Below the pieces are notes generated by a model. It did not search any database. It was given only the letters and a program-made list of their open reading frames with translations, and was not told where the DNA came from. The position numbers and the translations under genes were made by a program. DNA of 33,769 nucleotides from an uncultured Clostridium sp. (GTDB taxonomy: Bacteria; Bacillota; Clostridia; Lachnospirales; Lachnospiraceae), in NCBI GenBank assembly GCA_947178445.1, contig CAMWYJ010000029.1:1-33769 (forward strand). The letters are read 5' to 3'. Of this stretch, positions 17,879 through 26,490 are shown piece by piece. The first letter of the stretch is position 1, and every line of letters begins with the position of its first letter.

Positions 17879-19698
17879 TCGTCTAAATAGGACATGATCC
17901 TTTCTATCCATATTTCCTTTGCATTCTCTGGAAAATATGTATATTTATCACGAATTTTCCTCACAACCCGCTGACGCTCCGGTTCGTTCCACCAACTTTC
18001 CACATCATTATGAATACTATTCACTAAAGCCGCCAACTTCTCAGGAGTTTCCGCAATGATACCAACTCTAATCATTTCCTCAACATCTTTGTAATTGTCA
18101 TTCACTTCCACAAATAGCCCGATGGGATTATACAATATAACAGTAGGTTTACCCACACCTATCGCTTCCAGTGCTGCCGCTCCCATTATTTCTGAAATGA
18201 CAAGCTTCGCATGACATATACTTCCCAAAAATGAGGGAGCATCATCAAAAATCAACTCTGGAACTAATTCCATTACTTTCTCTTTATTCTTCCACTGGGT
18301 TTTATGAAATGGATGTAAGCGGAATTTCAATTCTGATATAACATCCTTATCCAACATTTTGAGAAATTCCAGTTCCCCCTCCATATATCTCTGCCAACTC
18401 CATTCGTACAGACTAAGCCTGCCGCGATGCTGCATATAAGAATAATTTGTATAAATTATCGTATTTTCAATTTCCTTATTCATATCCGGCAGTCTGAAAA
18501 AGTTAATATATGGCATGCGTATAAATTGAGTTGATAATTTATTGTTATTAATTTCACCACAAATAAGGCACTCATCACACATCTGAAATTCCGTCAGTAC
18601 ATACCAGCTATATCCCCCCAGACCATACGAAAGACCATGCATCAAATCCACTTTTAAAACATGTTCCACATCAATATTCATCATATATATTTTAAACAAC
18701 TCATTGATTGCTGTTCCCTCGCAGTCATATAGTAACACCTTGGGGTTTGATCCCCACTTATAATTATCCAAAGCCATCGCTTTTAAATTATCAAATTCTT
18801 CTAAATACGCAATCGGAATAAAATTGCCGACTACATTATAGATCAAACGCACAAATTCATCTGTTTCTTCATCTCCTGTATGCCGTTCCCGCCTTCTCCA
18901 TTCTACATCCAAAGCCCTGTTTGGATTCATGCTTTTCCTGACCTTGCTTGTATAATCTAAAAAATATCCGGAAATCTTACCATATTTCTTTTCTATAATT
19001 TCCTTGTATAGAGTAAACTTAATATAGGGAGACTGAATAACTATATCATCCTGCAAATTTGTCTTTTCCTTATATTCTCTATACTCGTTTTCAAAGTTTC
19101 TAACATGCTCCGGTAATTCCCCATAATTATATAAATACAAGGGCATCCTTGCGTAATTTTCGCTATTGTCAATCACAATATTAGCAATGCCCGATATATA
19201 CTTAAGCAATAAACTATATTCGTATTTATGAAAGCCAAAATCATCCTGTAAAAGAATTCCAAAATCAATCTGATCTAATGCCGCCACAACACAATCCGAA
19301 TTGTATAAATTCACATGAAATATCCTATTTTCACTTTTGATTCTTTTCAATTTAATGTATTTATCATACATAGAAGGCAAAAAATATGCTAACCAAAAAT
19401 TTAACAGAATGCGCCATTTGTATTCACTATAGTCAGCTTGATGGTATTCATTTAATATGCCTTTTAAATATCTTATTGTTTTATCCTTTACCTGATCCAA
19501 GTAAAGATATATGCTATGTATATCATCATACGTTAGATTATCATCTTCAAGCACCTCATAATTCTTCCCATTGCGTATACACCAATCTATACCATTTACG
19601 CAAAACGAACCTGCCCACACATAGCAGTCGTATCCTGTTGGAACTTCATATTCATCAGTTAGTCCCAGATAATATTTCATTTCCCGTTCGACATTCAT
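17875..19698 (-). CDS. LIC12162-family putative transferase
   Basis: 607 residues. The N-terminal third, with the paired segments DDIHSIYLYLDQVKDKTIRY and KWRILLNFWLAYFLPSMYDKY, and the C-terminal FRLHPF, IFDD and HAKLVISEIMGAAALEAIG segments, fit the LIC12162 family (TIGR04331) of putative sugar transferases in surface-glycan loci. The C-terminal half looks GT-B-like. It is the last gene of the sugar-activation module and could be the enzyme that transfers the unusual activated sugar made by the genes upstream. GAGGTG lies seven bases before the ATG. Substrate and mechanism for this family are not established to my knowledge. Confidence 0.7.
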   Translation of the reverse strand: MNVEREMKYYLGLTDEYEVPTGYDCYVWAGSFCVNGIDWCIRNGKNYEVLEDDNLTYDDIHSIYLYLDQVKDKTIRYLKGILNEYHQADYSEYKWRILLNFWLAYFLPSMYDKYIKLKRIKSENRIFHVNLYNSDCVVAALDQIDFGILLQDDFGFHKYEYSLLLKYISGIANIVIDNSENYARMPLYLYNYGELPEHVRNFENEYREYKEKTNLQDDIVIQSPYIKFTLYKEIIEKKYGKISGYFLDYTSKVRKSMNPNRALDVEWRRRERHTGDEETDEFVRLIYNVVGNFIPIAYLEEFDNLKAMALDNYKWGSNPKVLLYDCEGTAINELFKIYMMNIDVEHVLKVDLMHGLSYGLGGYSWYVLTEFQMCDECLICGEINNNKLSTQFIRMPYINFFRLPDMNKEIENTIIYTNYSYMQHRGRLSLYEWSWQRYMEGELEFLKMLDKDVISELKFRLHPFHKTQWKNKEKVMELVPELIFDDAPSFLGSICHAKLVISEIMGAAALEAIGVGKPTVILYNPIGLFVEVNDNYKDVEEMIRVGIIAETPEKLAALVNSIHNDVESWWNEPERQRVVRKIRDKYTYFPENAKEIWIERIMSYLDE

Positions 19699-19742
19699 TT
19701 TATATCACCTCAAAACCTAATTTAATAATCATCTGTTAGTCT

Positions 19743-20906
19743 TCATTTACATTTTTTTGCAATAATGCGAATAATCGGCGGGTTACTCCTGCCATACGGA
19801 GCGAAGTCTCTATCTTCGCATGAATAATCTATTAAAAAACCTGCCTCAGACAGCTTTGATTCCAATTCTTCTTTTACTAGAAACCTTCTGTAATGTCCAT
19901 CATAATAAAAAGCATTGCGTCCAACCTTTTCCCCTTTCTCAAATAAGTCATCATGTATGCTTCTGACTTCTATAAAAAACATCCCCCCCACCTTCAACGA
20001 ATTATACACATTTCTTATCATCTCACTTTCCTGCTCTTCATTAATTGCATGCAAAGAAAATCTACTATAACAGTAGTCGTACTGACTTACAAACAGCGTA
20101 GATGAGCACACAAAATCATCACAAATAAAGCACAGATTTTCCATGTTATATTTTTTTTGCAATTCACTTATAACTACATCAGAAGCATCAATTGCCATTA
20201 CGTTTAATCCATTCTTTGCAAAAAAGACGCTATCTCGTCCATTTCCGCATCCAAGTTCCAACAAATTCTTATTTTTTACCATATTACTCGCAGAAAAATG
20301 AGCAAATAACGATGGTTCCTCTGGGCAGACATTGCTATTATAATATTCGTTCCAATATGTAACATCTCTATCAAAATTAGATGATTTCTTTAGTTTAAAC
20401 TTTAAAATTTCTTCAACGCATTGCTTCACTGTTATGCTTCCGTCATTATTCAAGACAAGGTCCGGTGTTTCCGGATACTCAACTTTTATATCAACTCCTG
20501 CCAAGTGCTGAATCTTTCCGTCCTCATACTGCGAATACATACCTTTTTGGTCACGCATTTTCAAAACATCCATGGGAACATCCAAAAACACTTCACAATA
20601 TACTTTATTATTTAAGCGATTCCATTGACGGACTTCCTCATACATTGCAATTGTGCAGCATATCACAATCATCCCCTGATCCGTAAGACTTTTGCATAAA
20701 AGTGCATACTTTTTTGCCCTTTTCCGTCTATCCCCATCGCTGTATCCCAACTCATCACTAACGATATTTTTTAGTATATCCCCGTCAAGCAAGATTACAT
20801 TTTCATGCTCCTTTCGCAGCTCATAATATAATCTATTTCCTACTGTCGTTTTCCCCGCCCCTGATAATCCTGTTATCCAGTATAAAATACCCTCATTCCT
20901 TCTCAT
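19743..20906 (-). CDS. CysC-like (APS kinase-type) kinase fused to class I methyltransferase
   Basis: 387 residues. Residues 1-165 resemble adenylylsulfate kinase: Walker A GLSGAGKTT at 13-21, LLDGD, LGYSDGDRR, and RDQKGMYSQYEDG near 118-131. From ~190 is a SAM-dependent methyltransferase with ELGCG at 217-221. APS kinase makes PAPS for sulfation, but no sulfotransferase or ATP sulfurylase is seen here. CysC homologues in glycan loci can act on other substrates; in Campylobacter capsule synthesis a CysC-like kinase phosphorylates cytidine diphosphoramidate. The fusion implies that phosphorylation and methylation act on one compound. AGGAAGG supports the start at 20906; the frame is open to 20933. 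Confidence 0.8.
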   Translation of the reverse strand: MRRNEGILYWITGLSGAGKTTVGNRLYYELRKEHENVILLDGDILKNIVSDELGYSDGDRRKRAKKYALLCKSLTDQGMIVICCTIAMYEEVRQWNRLNNKVYCEVFLDVPMDVLKMRDQKGMYSQYEDGKIQHLAGVDIKVEYPETPDLVLNNDGSITVKQCVEEILKFKLKKSSNFDRDVTYWNEYYNSNVCPEEPSLFAHFSASNMVKNKNLLELGCGNGRDSVFFAKNGLNVMAIDASDVVISELQKKYNMENLCFICDDFVCSSTLFVSQYDYCYSRFSLHAINEEQESEMIRNVYNSLKVGGMFFIEVRSIHDDLFEKGEKVGRNAFYYDGHYRRFLVKEELESKLSEAGFLIDYSCEDRDFAPYGRSNPPIIRIIAKKCK

Positions 20907-20951
20907 TAAATGCCTTCCTTTTCTTTTTGGCAATGTTGTCTTAATAGTTTT

Positions 20952-22013
20952 TTACAATACTACTTTTTTATATACGCGTATAAATTCATCTGTAATCCGC
21001 TCATTTCCAATATTAATTCTGATATATTTATTTAATTTACACGCTATTAATATGCCATTCTCTTTAAATGCCTCATATGTCGCTTTTAAATCCTTCTCAC
21101 ATGGAATCAGCAAAAAATTAGCATGACTATTCACATACAAAATATTATTTTCAGAAAGTCTTTTTTCTAAATACTTTTTTTCTCTTCTGTAGTCCGAAAA
21201 CAACTGTTCAAGAATATCTGTCCGCTGCATCAGCTTTTCTCCAAATTTTAACGAAATTGCACTTACGGCAGCCGGAGCCGCAATTCTTTTTACATCATAT
21301 ATAATGTCCTCATTTGCTGCCAAAAAACCTAACCTGACTCCGGCCAAACCCATTATTTTGGAGAATGTCCTTAAAACAATTAGATTGTTGTATTGCAAAA
21401 TTTTACTTATTACGGATGTATCATAGAATCCATAGTAAGCTTCATCCACAATCACGAGCGTACCTGTTTTTTCTGTATATTCAAGTAACTGCATTAATTT
21501 ATCAGGTTCAATAATAGCTCCCGTTGGATTATCCGGATTTACTATTATTGCCATTTTTGCTCCCTTTTTTATCTCCTTCATATACTTGTCAAACGGAAAT
21601 TCAAATTCCTTCTTATCATCCAGCTCATAATCAACCAGTACAGCTTCTGCGCCATACATAGTGGTATACACACCATACATTTCAAAGGTTGGATTAGTCA
21701 TAATGACCCTGTCATTTTTATCAACATATACTTCAAAAATCATTTTTATAGCACGATCAGATCCATTTGTAACAAATATGTTTTCTCTGGGTATATTCAG
21801 TCTATCTGCTATTGCTTCTGTACATTGTCTCTGATTGGGATATGTTGCCAGACAGTTGCTGTCAATTTCACCAAGTACATCTTTAATGAATTCCTCCGGT
21901 AGTCCATCAATGCTTTCATTCCCGTCCATTCGAATATACTGTGTTCTATCTAAATCACTGAAATAATTGGCCGTACGAATTACATGCTTATATGTATCTT
22001 TTAATTGCTCCAC
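20952..22013 (-). CDS. HisC-like (class I/II) PLP aminotransferase
   Basis: 353 residues. Fold-type I aminotransferase of the histidinol-phosphate aminotransferase/threonine-phosphate decarboxylase type: NPDNPTG at 159-165, DEAYYGF at 190-196 and FSKIMGLAGVRLGF, with the PLP lysine at 219. The rest of a histidine operon is absent, and sugar aminotransferases of the LegC/DegT type are a different family, so the substrate is probably an amino-acid-like or phosphorylated small molecule used to decorate the glycan. GTG at 22013 is preferred because GGGGGTG sits just upstream, two bases after the previous stop; an upstream GTG at 22031 would overlap it. Confidence 0.8.
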   Translation of the reverse strand: MEQLKDTYKHVIRTANYFSDLDRTQYIRMDGNESIDGLPEEFIKDVLGEIDSNCLATYPNQRQCTEAIADRLNIPRENIFVTNGSDRAIKMIFEVYVDKNDRVIMTNPTFEMYGVYTTMYGAEAVLVDYELDDKKEFEFPFDKYMKEIKKGAKMAIIVNPDNPTGAIIEPDKLMQLLEYTEKTGTLVIVDEAYYGFYDTSVISKILQYNNLIVLRTFSKIMGLAGVRLGFLAANEDIIYDVKRIAAPAAVSAISLKFGEKLMQRTDILEQLFSDYRREKKYLEKRLSENNILYVNSHANFLLIPCEKDLKATYEAFKENGILIACKLNKYIRINIGNERITDEFIRVYKKVVL

Positions 22014-22015
22014 TT

Positions 22016-22864
22016 TTACACCCCCGCACACCTTTTACATATTTCACTTAAAGATTTAATATTTTCGTGTTCTTTTCGAATTTGCAATATTCTTTCACAG
22101 TTCCATAATTCTTTTAATGAACATGTATTTGCGTCTCCATAAATCAGACTGCCTGACCAATCTGTAGAACATGCTATTGCTTTTCCTTCCCAATTAATTA
22201 TCATCCTGTCTAATTCTATACATGGTATTTTTTTAGCTGATGCAATATTTTGGGTTACTGAAAAGTTGCAATTATCAGGTTTTATTCCCGAAGCATTATG
22301 GATTGGGTTAATCCATAATTCACTTGCGTATGGTCCAAACATACTTTTAAAATCATCCCGTTCATTGCAGTTAATTGTACTCTCGGCAAAGTATCCAATT
22401 AATTTGCATTTAATGTTCCTCTCTTTAATATAATTGCTCACTTTAACAAAATTCTCTTTTACCTGATGAAATACATCATTGTTAGTAATCTTTTTGTATG
22501 TCTCGCTCGTTGCGGCATGAATAGAAAATTTTAAACTGTCTAATCCTTCGTCAATCACCGGAAATATTACTTCCGGTGCGGCCAAAGCACCATTCGTATC
22601 CAGATAAATATAGGTGTATCCTTTCCTTTTTGCTACACCAACATAATTTGCCAGGCCTTTACATAAGCACGGCTCTCCCATTCCATGAAAGCTTATTTTT
22701 CTTGCACCATTGTCATACGCTTCCGAAATGAGTCTTAGCATCAATTGTTCATCTATGTAGCCTCTTTTTCTTTTGCTGACAAGGCTCCCGCAAAAAAAGC
22801 ATTTATTATTACAACAATTCGTAGCTTCAATCATTATCTCTGTCGGAAACTTTTTCTCATACAT
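22016..22864 (-). CDS. Radical SAM protein with C-terminal cysteine cluster
   Basis: 282 residues. Radical SAM signature CX3CX2C with C18, C22 and C25 (CNNKCFFC), binding a [4Fe-4S] cluster, followed by KISFHGMGEPCL. A SPASM-like C-terminal region has CIELDRM, ACSTDWSG and the end EICKRC, likely for a second cluster. Such proteins modify sugars, peptides or small molecules by radical chemistry in the cytoplasm. The ATG at 22864 has GGGGAGG eight bases upstream; the frame is open to 22924. It overlaps the methyltransferase gene by eight bases. The substrate is unknown; context points to the activated sugar or its side group. Confidence 0.85.
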   Translation of the reverse strand: MYEKKFPTEIMIEATNCCNNKCFFCGSLVSKRKRGYIDEQLMLRLISEAYDNGARKISFHGMGEPCLCKGLANYVGVAKRKGYTYIYLDTNGALAAPEVIFPVIDEGLDSLKFSIHAATSETYKKITNNDVFHQVKENFVKVSNYIKERNIKCKLIGYFAESTINCNERDDFKSMFGPYASELWINPIHNASGIKPDNCNFSVTQNIASAKKIPCIELDRMIINWEGKAIACSTDWSGSLIYGDANTCSLKELWNCERILQIRKEHENIKSLSEICKRCAGV

Positions 22865-23621
22865 TGATATTACCTCCCCAAAGGTCATCCGGAAATTCAA
22901 AATGCACTGTCGGCTTGCCATCATACTCGTTAGTCAACGCCTTTCTAATTGCAGCCACACTCATGCAAAGCTTATCATATTTTACCACGGTTCCATCAGC
23001 GGGGGCATGCCAGTAGCCAAATGCTTCAATCAAATCCGCTGGATTATCTTTTAATCCTAAAATCATTTTTAAAAAGTCCTCAATATTAAATACAACATAA
23101 TTTGCAACTTCATTGTCGTCCAATCTCTGATACGCTTCATTAACATTATTTATTGTTTCATTATTAGTTAATCTTACTGAAATAACCAAATACCCCCCTT
23201 TTTTTACTTTTGCCCAGCATGATTTCAGCATGCCTGTAACATCTATATTAAAGTCAATACAGCCCAGGGAGGTAACAATATCATATTGCTTATCTTCATT
23301 GTATCCAGCTATATCTTCGCATATGTACTGATGAGGAATGGGAAGACAATTGTGCTCACTTGCATACTCAATCTCTTTCTTATTACAATCAATACCTGTA
23401 TAATACTTAATATTAAAATTATCGCTCAACGCCTTCCCGAGTCCACCACACCCACACCCTGCGTCTAGCAGTTCAAACCCTTGGGCATATCTGTCAATAA
23501 TCCTTTTTAATATCTTTTTTTCTGAGGGATAAAACTCTTCCCATGTCATCCTTTTCTCACTATAATAATTAAAAAAGCTTTCACTCTCATATTTAATATT
23601 TGTTTTTTCATTCTCTCTCAT
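22857..23621 (-). CDS. Class I SAM-dependent methyltransferase
   Basis: 254 residues. Methyltransferase motif I is LLDAGCGCGGLGKAL near 56-70, with YTGIDCNKKEIEYA and DIVTSLGCIDF following. It probably methylates an oxygen, nitrogen or carbon of the unusual sugar or its substituent. The ATG overlaps the stop of the CBS-nucleotidyltransferase gene by one base (TAATG), and the 3' end overlaps the radical SAM gene, so translation of these three is probably coupled. Specificity cannot be told from sequence. Confidence 0.8.
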   Translation of the reverse strand: MRENEKTNIKYESESFFNYYSEKRMTWEEFYPSEKKILKRIIDRYAQGFELLDAGCGCGGLGKALSDNFNIKYYTGIDCNKKEIEYASEHNCLPIPHQYICEDIAGYNEDKQYDIVTSLGCIDFNIDVTGMLKSCWAKVKKGGYLVISVRLTNNETINNVNEAYQRLDDNEVANYVVFNIEDFLKMILGLKDNPADLIEAFGYWHAPADGTVVKYDKLCMSVAAIRKALTNEYDGKPTVHFEFPDDLWGGNINV

Positions 23622-24673
23622 TATATTGTCCCATACCTTTTCTTCATTTTCTCTAGTTCATCCAGTTGTCCCATATCATACCAGTCGTTTCCGTCAATTG
23701 TAACCTGTCCGATTTTTTCACCTGCATTTAAACATCTCTGAATCAATTCAGGCATATCAATTTTTTCGGAATCATCTATATAATCCAGTAATTTTGCATT
23801 ACATAGATACATACCGGTATTCACTTTATACTCAACCCGAGGTTTTTCACACAGACAAATGACATTGCCATTATCAGATATTTCTACTGTTCCGTAGGGC
23901 ACACAGTACTCTCTATTGGCCAAAACCATCGTCATAATATTACCCTTTTTTTTGTGTTCTTCCCAAATAAAGTAATAGTCCGTGTCGATAACAACATCGC
24001 AGTTTGTCACAAAAAAATTATCCCTACACACCCCCTTTGTATACTTAATTCCGCCTGCAGTTCCTAAGAAAGAAGGTTCTTCAATAAAATATAGATCACT
24101 GTACGAACTATCTTCCTTAAAATAAGCTTCAATTAACTTTTTTTTATAATTAATAATGACATACTTTTTATAGCAGCCATATTCTTCAAATTTGTCAAAT
24201 ATACGCTCTAATATCGTCTTTGAGCCAATGGGAATTAAAGGTTTGGGTATTATTTCCGTATAGGGTTTTAGGCGTGATCCAAACCCGCCGGCCATTATGA
24301 CAACAGGAATACTCTCTTCAATCTTTCGGATAGATTCCTTGTTATTTTTCAGTCTTTCTATCCTGATGATTTTCATTTGATTATCCACAATTGGAATCGC
24401 GGTCAGATCGTTCTCTATCATATAATCTTGATAATTGGCGCTATCATTTTCTTTGAAAAACTTTGGACTATAATTAATGATCTTACAGACGCTTTCGTTC
24501 AATGCCCCCCCCTTAAGCAAATGCCTTCTTACGTCTCCATCAGTCATAGAACCTTTTAATACATAATCGCTAACCAAAAATACTGTTTTAGATATCCCCT
24601 GATCAATCACTCTCATCGCGTCTTCAATTGTCATATTTTCGTTGATAAGCATTGTTTTTTCTAATTCAGTCAT
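23621..24673 (-). CDS. Nucleotidyltransferase with N-terminal CBS pair (PtmE-like)
   Basis: 350 residues. The N-terminal ~115 residues carry two CBS repeats (TIEDAMRVID, SMTDGDVRRHLLKGG; then LTAIPIVDNQMKII). The nucleotidyltransferase domain follows with VIMAGGFGSRLKPYT (AGGFGSRL at 128-135), KPLIPIG, FFVTNCDVVID and DMGQLDE. The same domain order is known in PtmE, the glucosamine-1-phosphate guanylyltransferase of Campylobacter legionaminic acid synthesis. With the LegB-like and CMP-sugar synthetase genes upstream, a GDP-sugar role is reasonable but not proven. The ATG at 24673 with GGGA upstream is chosen over a longer open frame to 24703. Confidence 0.85.
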   Translation of the reverse strand: MTELEKTMLINENMTIEDAMRVIDQGISKTVFLVSDYVLKGSMTDGDVRRHLLKGGALNESVCKIINYSPKFFKENDSANYQDYMIENDLTAIPIVDNQMKIIRIERLKNNKESIRKIEESIPVVIMAGGFGSRLKPYTEIIPKPLIPIGSKTILERIFDKFEEYGCYKKYVIINYKKKLIEAYFKEDSSYSDLYFIEEPSFLGTAGGIKYTKGVCRDNFFVTNCDVVIDTDYYFIWEEHKKKGNIMTMVLANREYCVPYGTVEISDNGNVICLCEKPRVEYKVNTGMYLCNAKLLDYIDDSEKIDMPELIQRCLNAGEKIGQVTIDGNDWYDMGQLDELEKMKKRYGTI

Positions 24674-24719
24674 ATCATTTCCCTTATATATCATCCGGCA
24701 CACTTTGCCGGTTTTAGGT

Positions 24720-25697
24720 CTATTCGCAAAAAAACCGGTCTATTCCCTTCAGTCTTAAGGTGCAATTTTCACATATAGTATTTGACAATGTCTCATGATC
24801 CAAAAATTTTTTTCTATATTGTTTATAGCTTTCACTATTCCACGCGTTTTTGAGATTAAAATCCTTTTTCAAGTCATAAAAAACGCAATTGGTATCATAC
24901 GCTTCACAACATGGCACAACCTCCAGATTAGCATTAATATACATTGTGTCAAACAGTAAAGGGCAGATAAAATCTGATTTTATTTCTGTTTGCGTATCAT
25001 CAATAACCTGATAATCCTTGATAAACTGTTCATCACAACTGAGCCTCTGCAGCATCACAGGAATAAATACAATATCATCTACATATTCACCAAATATTTT
25101 TTTGAAATCTTCCTGTATTCCAATTGTCTTTTTAGTAATTACACAGGAAATGGAGGTAGCAACTTTTAGTGAATTGTCTTTGATATAATTATGCATACAT
25201 TTAAGATTATCAAATACTTTATCAAAGTCATCTGACCCATGCAGCTCACGATACATGCTTCTGTTTGTCGCATTGATTGATATTCTGATGCTGTCAAGCC
25301 CTGCATCCAGCACTTCTTTCATCCTGTCCGGCGTGGCAAAAACTCCGTTTGTAGTGATAAATGTATATGCAAAACCTGCTTTTTTAGCATAAGAAATAAT
25401 CTCCGGCAAATCCTTGTATAAGAAAACTTCTCCCGCTAAATAGAAACCAATTTCTTTTTTTCCAATTCCATGCTCTTGTGCCATATCAATCAATGCTATT
25501 GCATCCTTTTTTTTCATGGCCGTCAAAAAAGGGCTGCTCGGTGCATATTTACCATGAAACGGACAGAACACACAGGATTGATTACATGTACTATTTAACT
25601 CGATATTTAACGATTGAGGCACCGGTGGATTTTCACAAAAATTTATAACTTTTCCCAACCGCTCCTTCATATGCTGTTTCATAATTCCTTCACTCAA
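24720..25697 (-). CDS. Radical SAM/SPASM-type protein
   Basis: 325 residues. CX3CX2C with C38, C42 and C45 (CNQSCVFC); C-terminal cysteines in VVPCCEAYDTNC and ICENC suggest an auxiliary cluster. It shares the plan of the radical SAM gene at 22016-22864 (sub-motifs such as GLDSIRISINAT against GLDSLKFSIHAA, and FKKIFGEY against FKSMFGPY), so the two are probably paralogues acting on related substrates. TTG at 25697 is taken as start because GGGAGG lies nine bases upstream; ATG 25682 is the alternative. Confidence 0.85.
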   Translation of the reverse strand: MSEGIMKQHMKERLGKVINFCENPPVPQSLNIELNSTCNQSCVFCPFHGKYAPSSPFLTAMKKKDAIALIDMAQEHGIGKKEIGFYLAGEVFLYKDLPEIISYAKKAGFAYTFITTNGVFATPDRMKEVLDAGLDSIRISINATNRSMYRELHGSDDFDKVFDNLKCMHNYIKDNSLKVATSISCVITKKTIGIQEDFKKIFGEYVDDIVFIPVMLQRLSCDEQFIKDYQVIDDTQTEIKSDFICPLLFDTMYINANLEVVPCCEAYDTNCVFYDLKKDFNLKNAWNSESYKQYRKKFLDHETLSNTICENCTLRLKGIDRFFCE

Positions 25698-25751
25698 TTT
25701 TACTATCCTCCCAGTAATCCGTTTTGTTGGAACAAATCCGAAAAATACGCT

Positions 25752-26447
25752 TTAGCCATTATATGAATAACACTTTATAATTTGTTCCGCCAGGAAAAAA
25801 TCAAACTCTGTATCTATGTCCACAGATTTTTGAGGACTCATAATGTACGCATAACTATCCTTACCATATAACTCAAACTGCATGTCCGAATAATTAACCC
25901 TGCATATATAAATTGCGCCATTTAACCGATAATATTGAGGTAAATCCTGTCTTCTCTTATCTCTTATCTCCGGGCTGATAAAACCCTCTAAGCAGTTGTC
26001 TTCCCGTAGTGTATTACATAATAATGGCGAAGTCTCCATTTCGCATACACTGATAACGGATCGTGCCTGTTTTTCTTTAAATATTTCATATGCGTTAATA
26101 ATATCGGCTGCTGTCCTTAATGGAGAAGTCGGCTGCAATAACGTCACCATATCAAACTGTATTCCCTGCTCCCGATACCCATTTAATACTTCCCTTACTA
26201 CTCCCCAGGATGATGCCCGATCTGACGAATTTTCCGAACTTCTCAAAAAGGGAACCTTTGCGCCACAAGATATGGCAATATCCGCATATTTCTCTGAATC
26301 TGTGGAAACCATTACTTCATCAAAACATCCGCTTTTAATTGCTGCCTTTATCGAATATTCCATCAGCGGTTTCCCGTTCAAATTCCTTATATTTTTATCA
26401 ACTAATCCTTTTGAACCGCTCCTTGCGGGTATAATCGCCAAATTCAT
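25752..26447 (-). CDS. CMP-sugar synthetase (acylneuraminate cytidylyltransferase family)
   Basis: 231 residues, the usual length of NeuA/PseF/LegF enzymes. Typical features: AIIPARSGSKGLVDKNIRNL at the N-terminus, GKPLMEYSI, VSTDSEKYADIA, TLLQPTSPLRT and the late VDIDTEFDF. The family couples CTP to a nonulosonic acid such as sialic, legionaminic or pseudaminic acid in the cytoplasm. No sialic-, legionaminic- or pseudaminic-acid synthase (NeuB family) or hydrolysing epimerase is present in the window, so the sugar is either supplied elsewhere or differs from the standard ones. GAGG lies about ten bases before the ATG. Confidence 0.85.
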   Translation of the reverse strand: MNLAIIPARSGSKGLVDKNIRNLNGKPLMEYSIKAAIKSGCFDEVMVSTDSEKYADIAISCGAKVPFLRSSENSSDRASSWGVVREVLNGYREQGIQFDMVTLLQPTSPLRTAADIINAYEIFKEKQARSVISVCEMETSPLLCNTLREDNCLEGFISPEIRDKRRQDLPQYYRLNGAIYICRVNYSDMQFELYGKDSYAYIMSPQKSVDIDTEFDFFLAEQIIKCYSYNG

Positions 26448-26490
26448 TTGCTCTTTTCCTCTGAACTCTATGGATTTTTATGTTATACTT

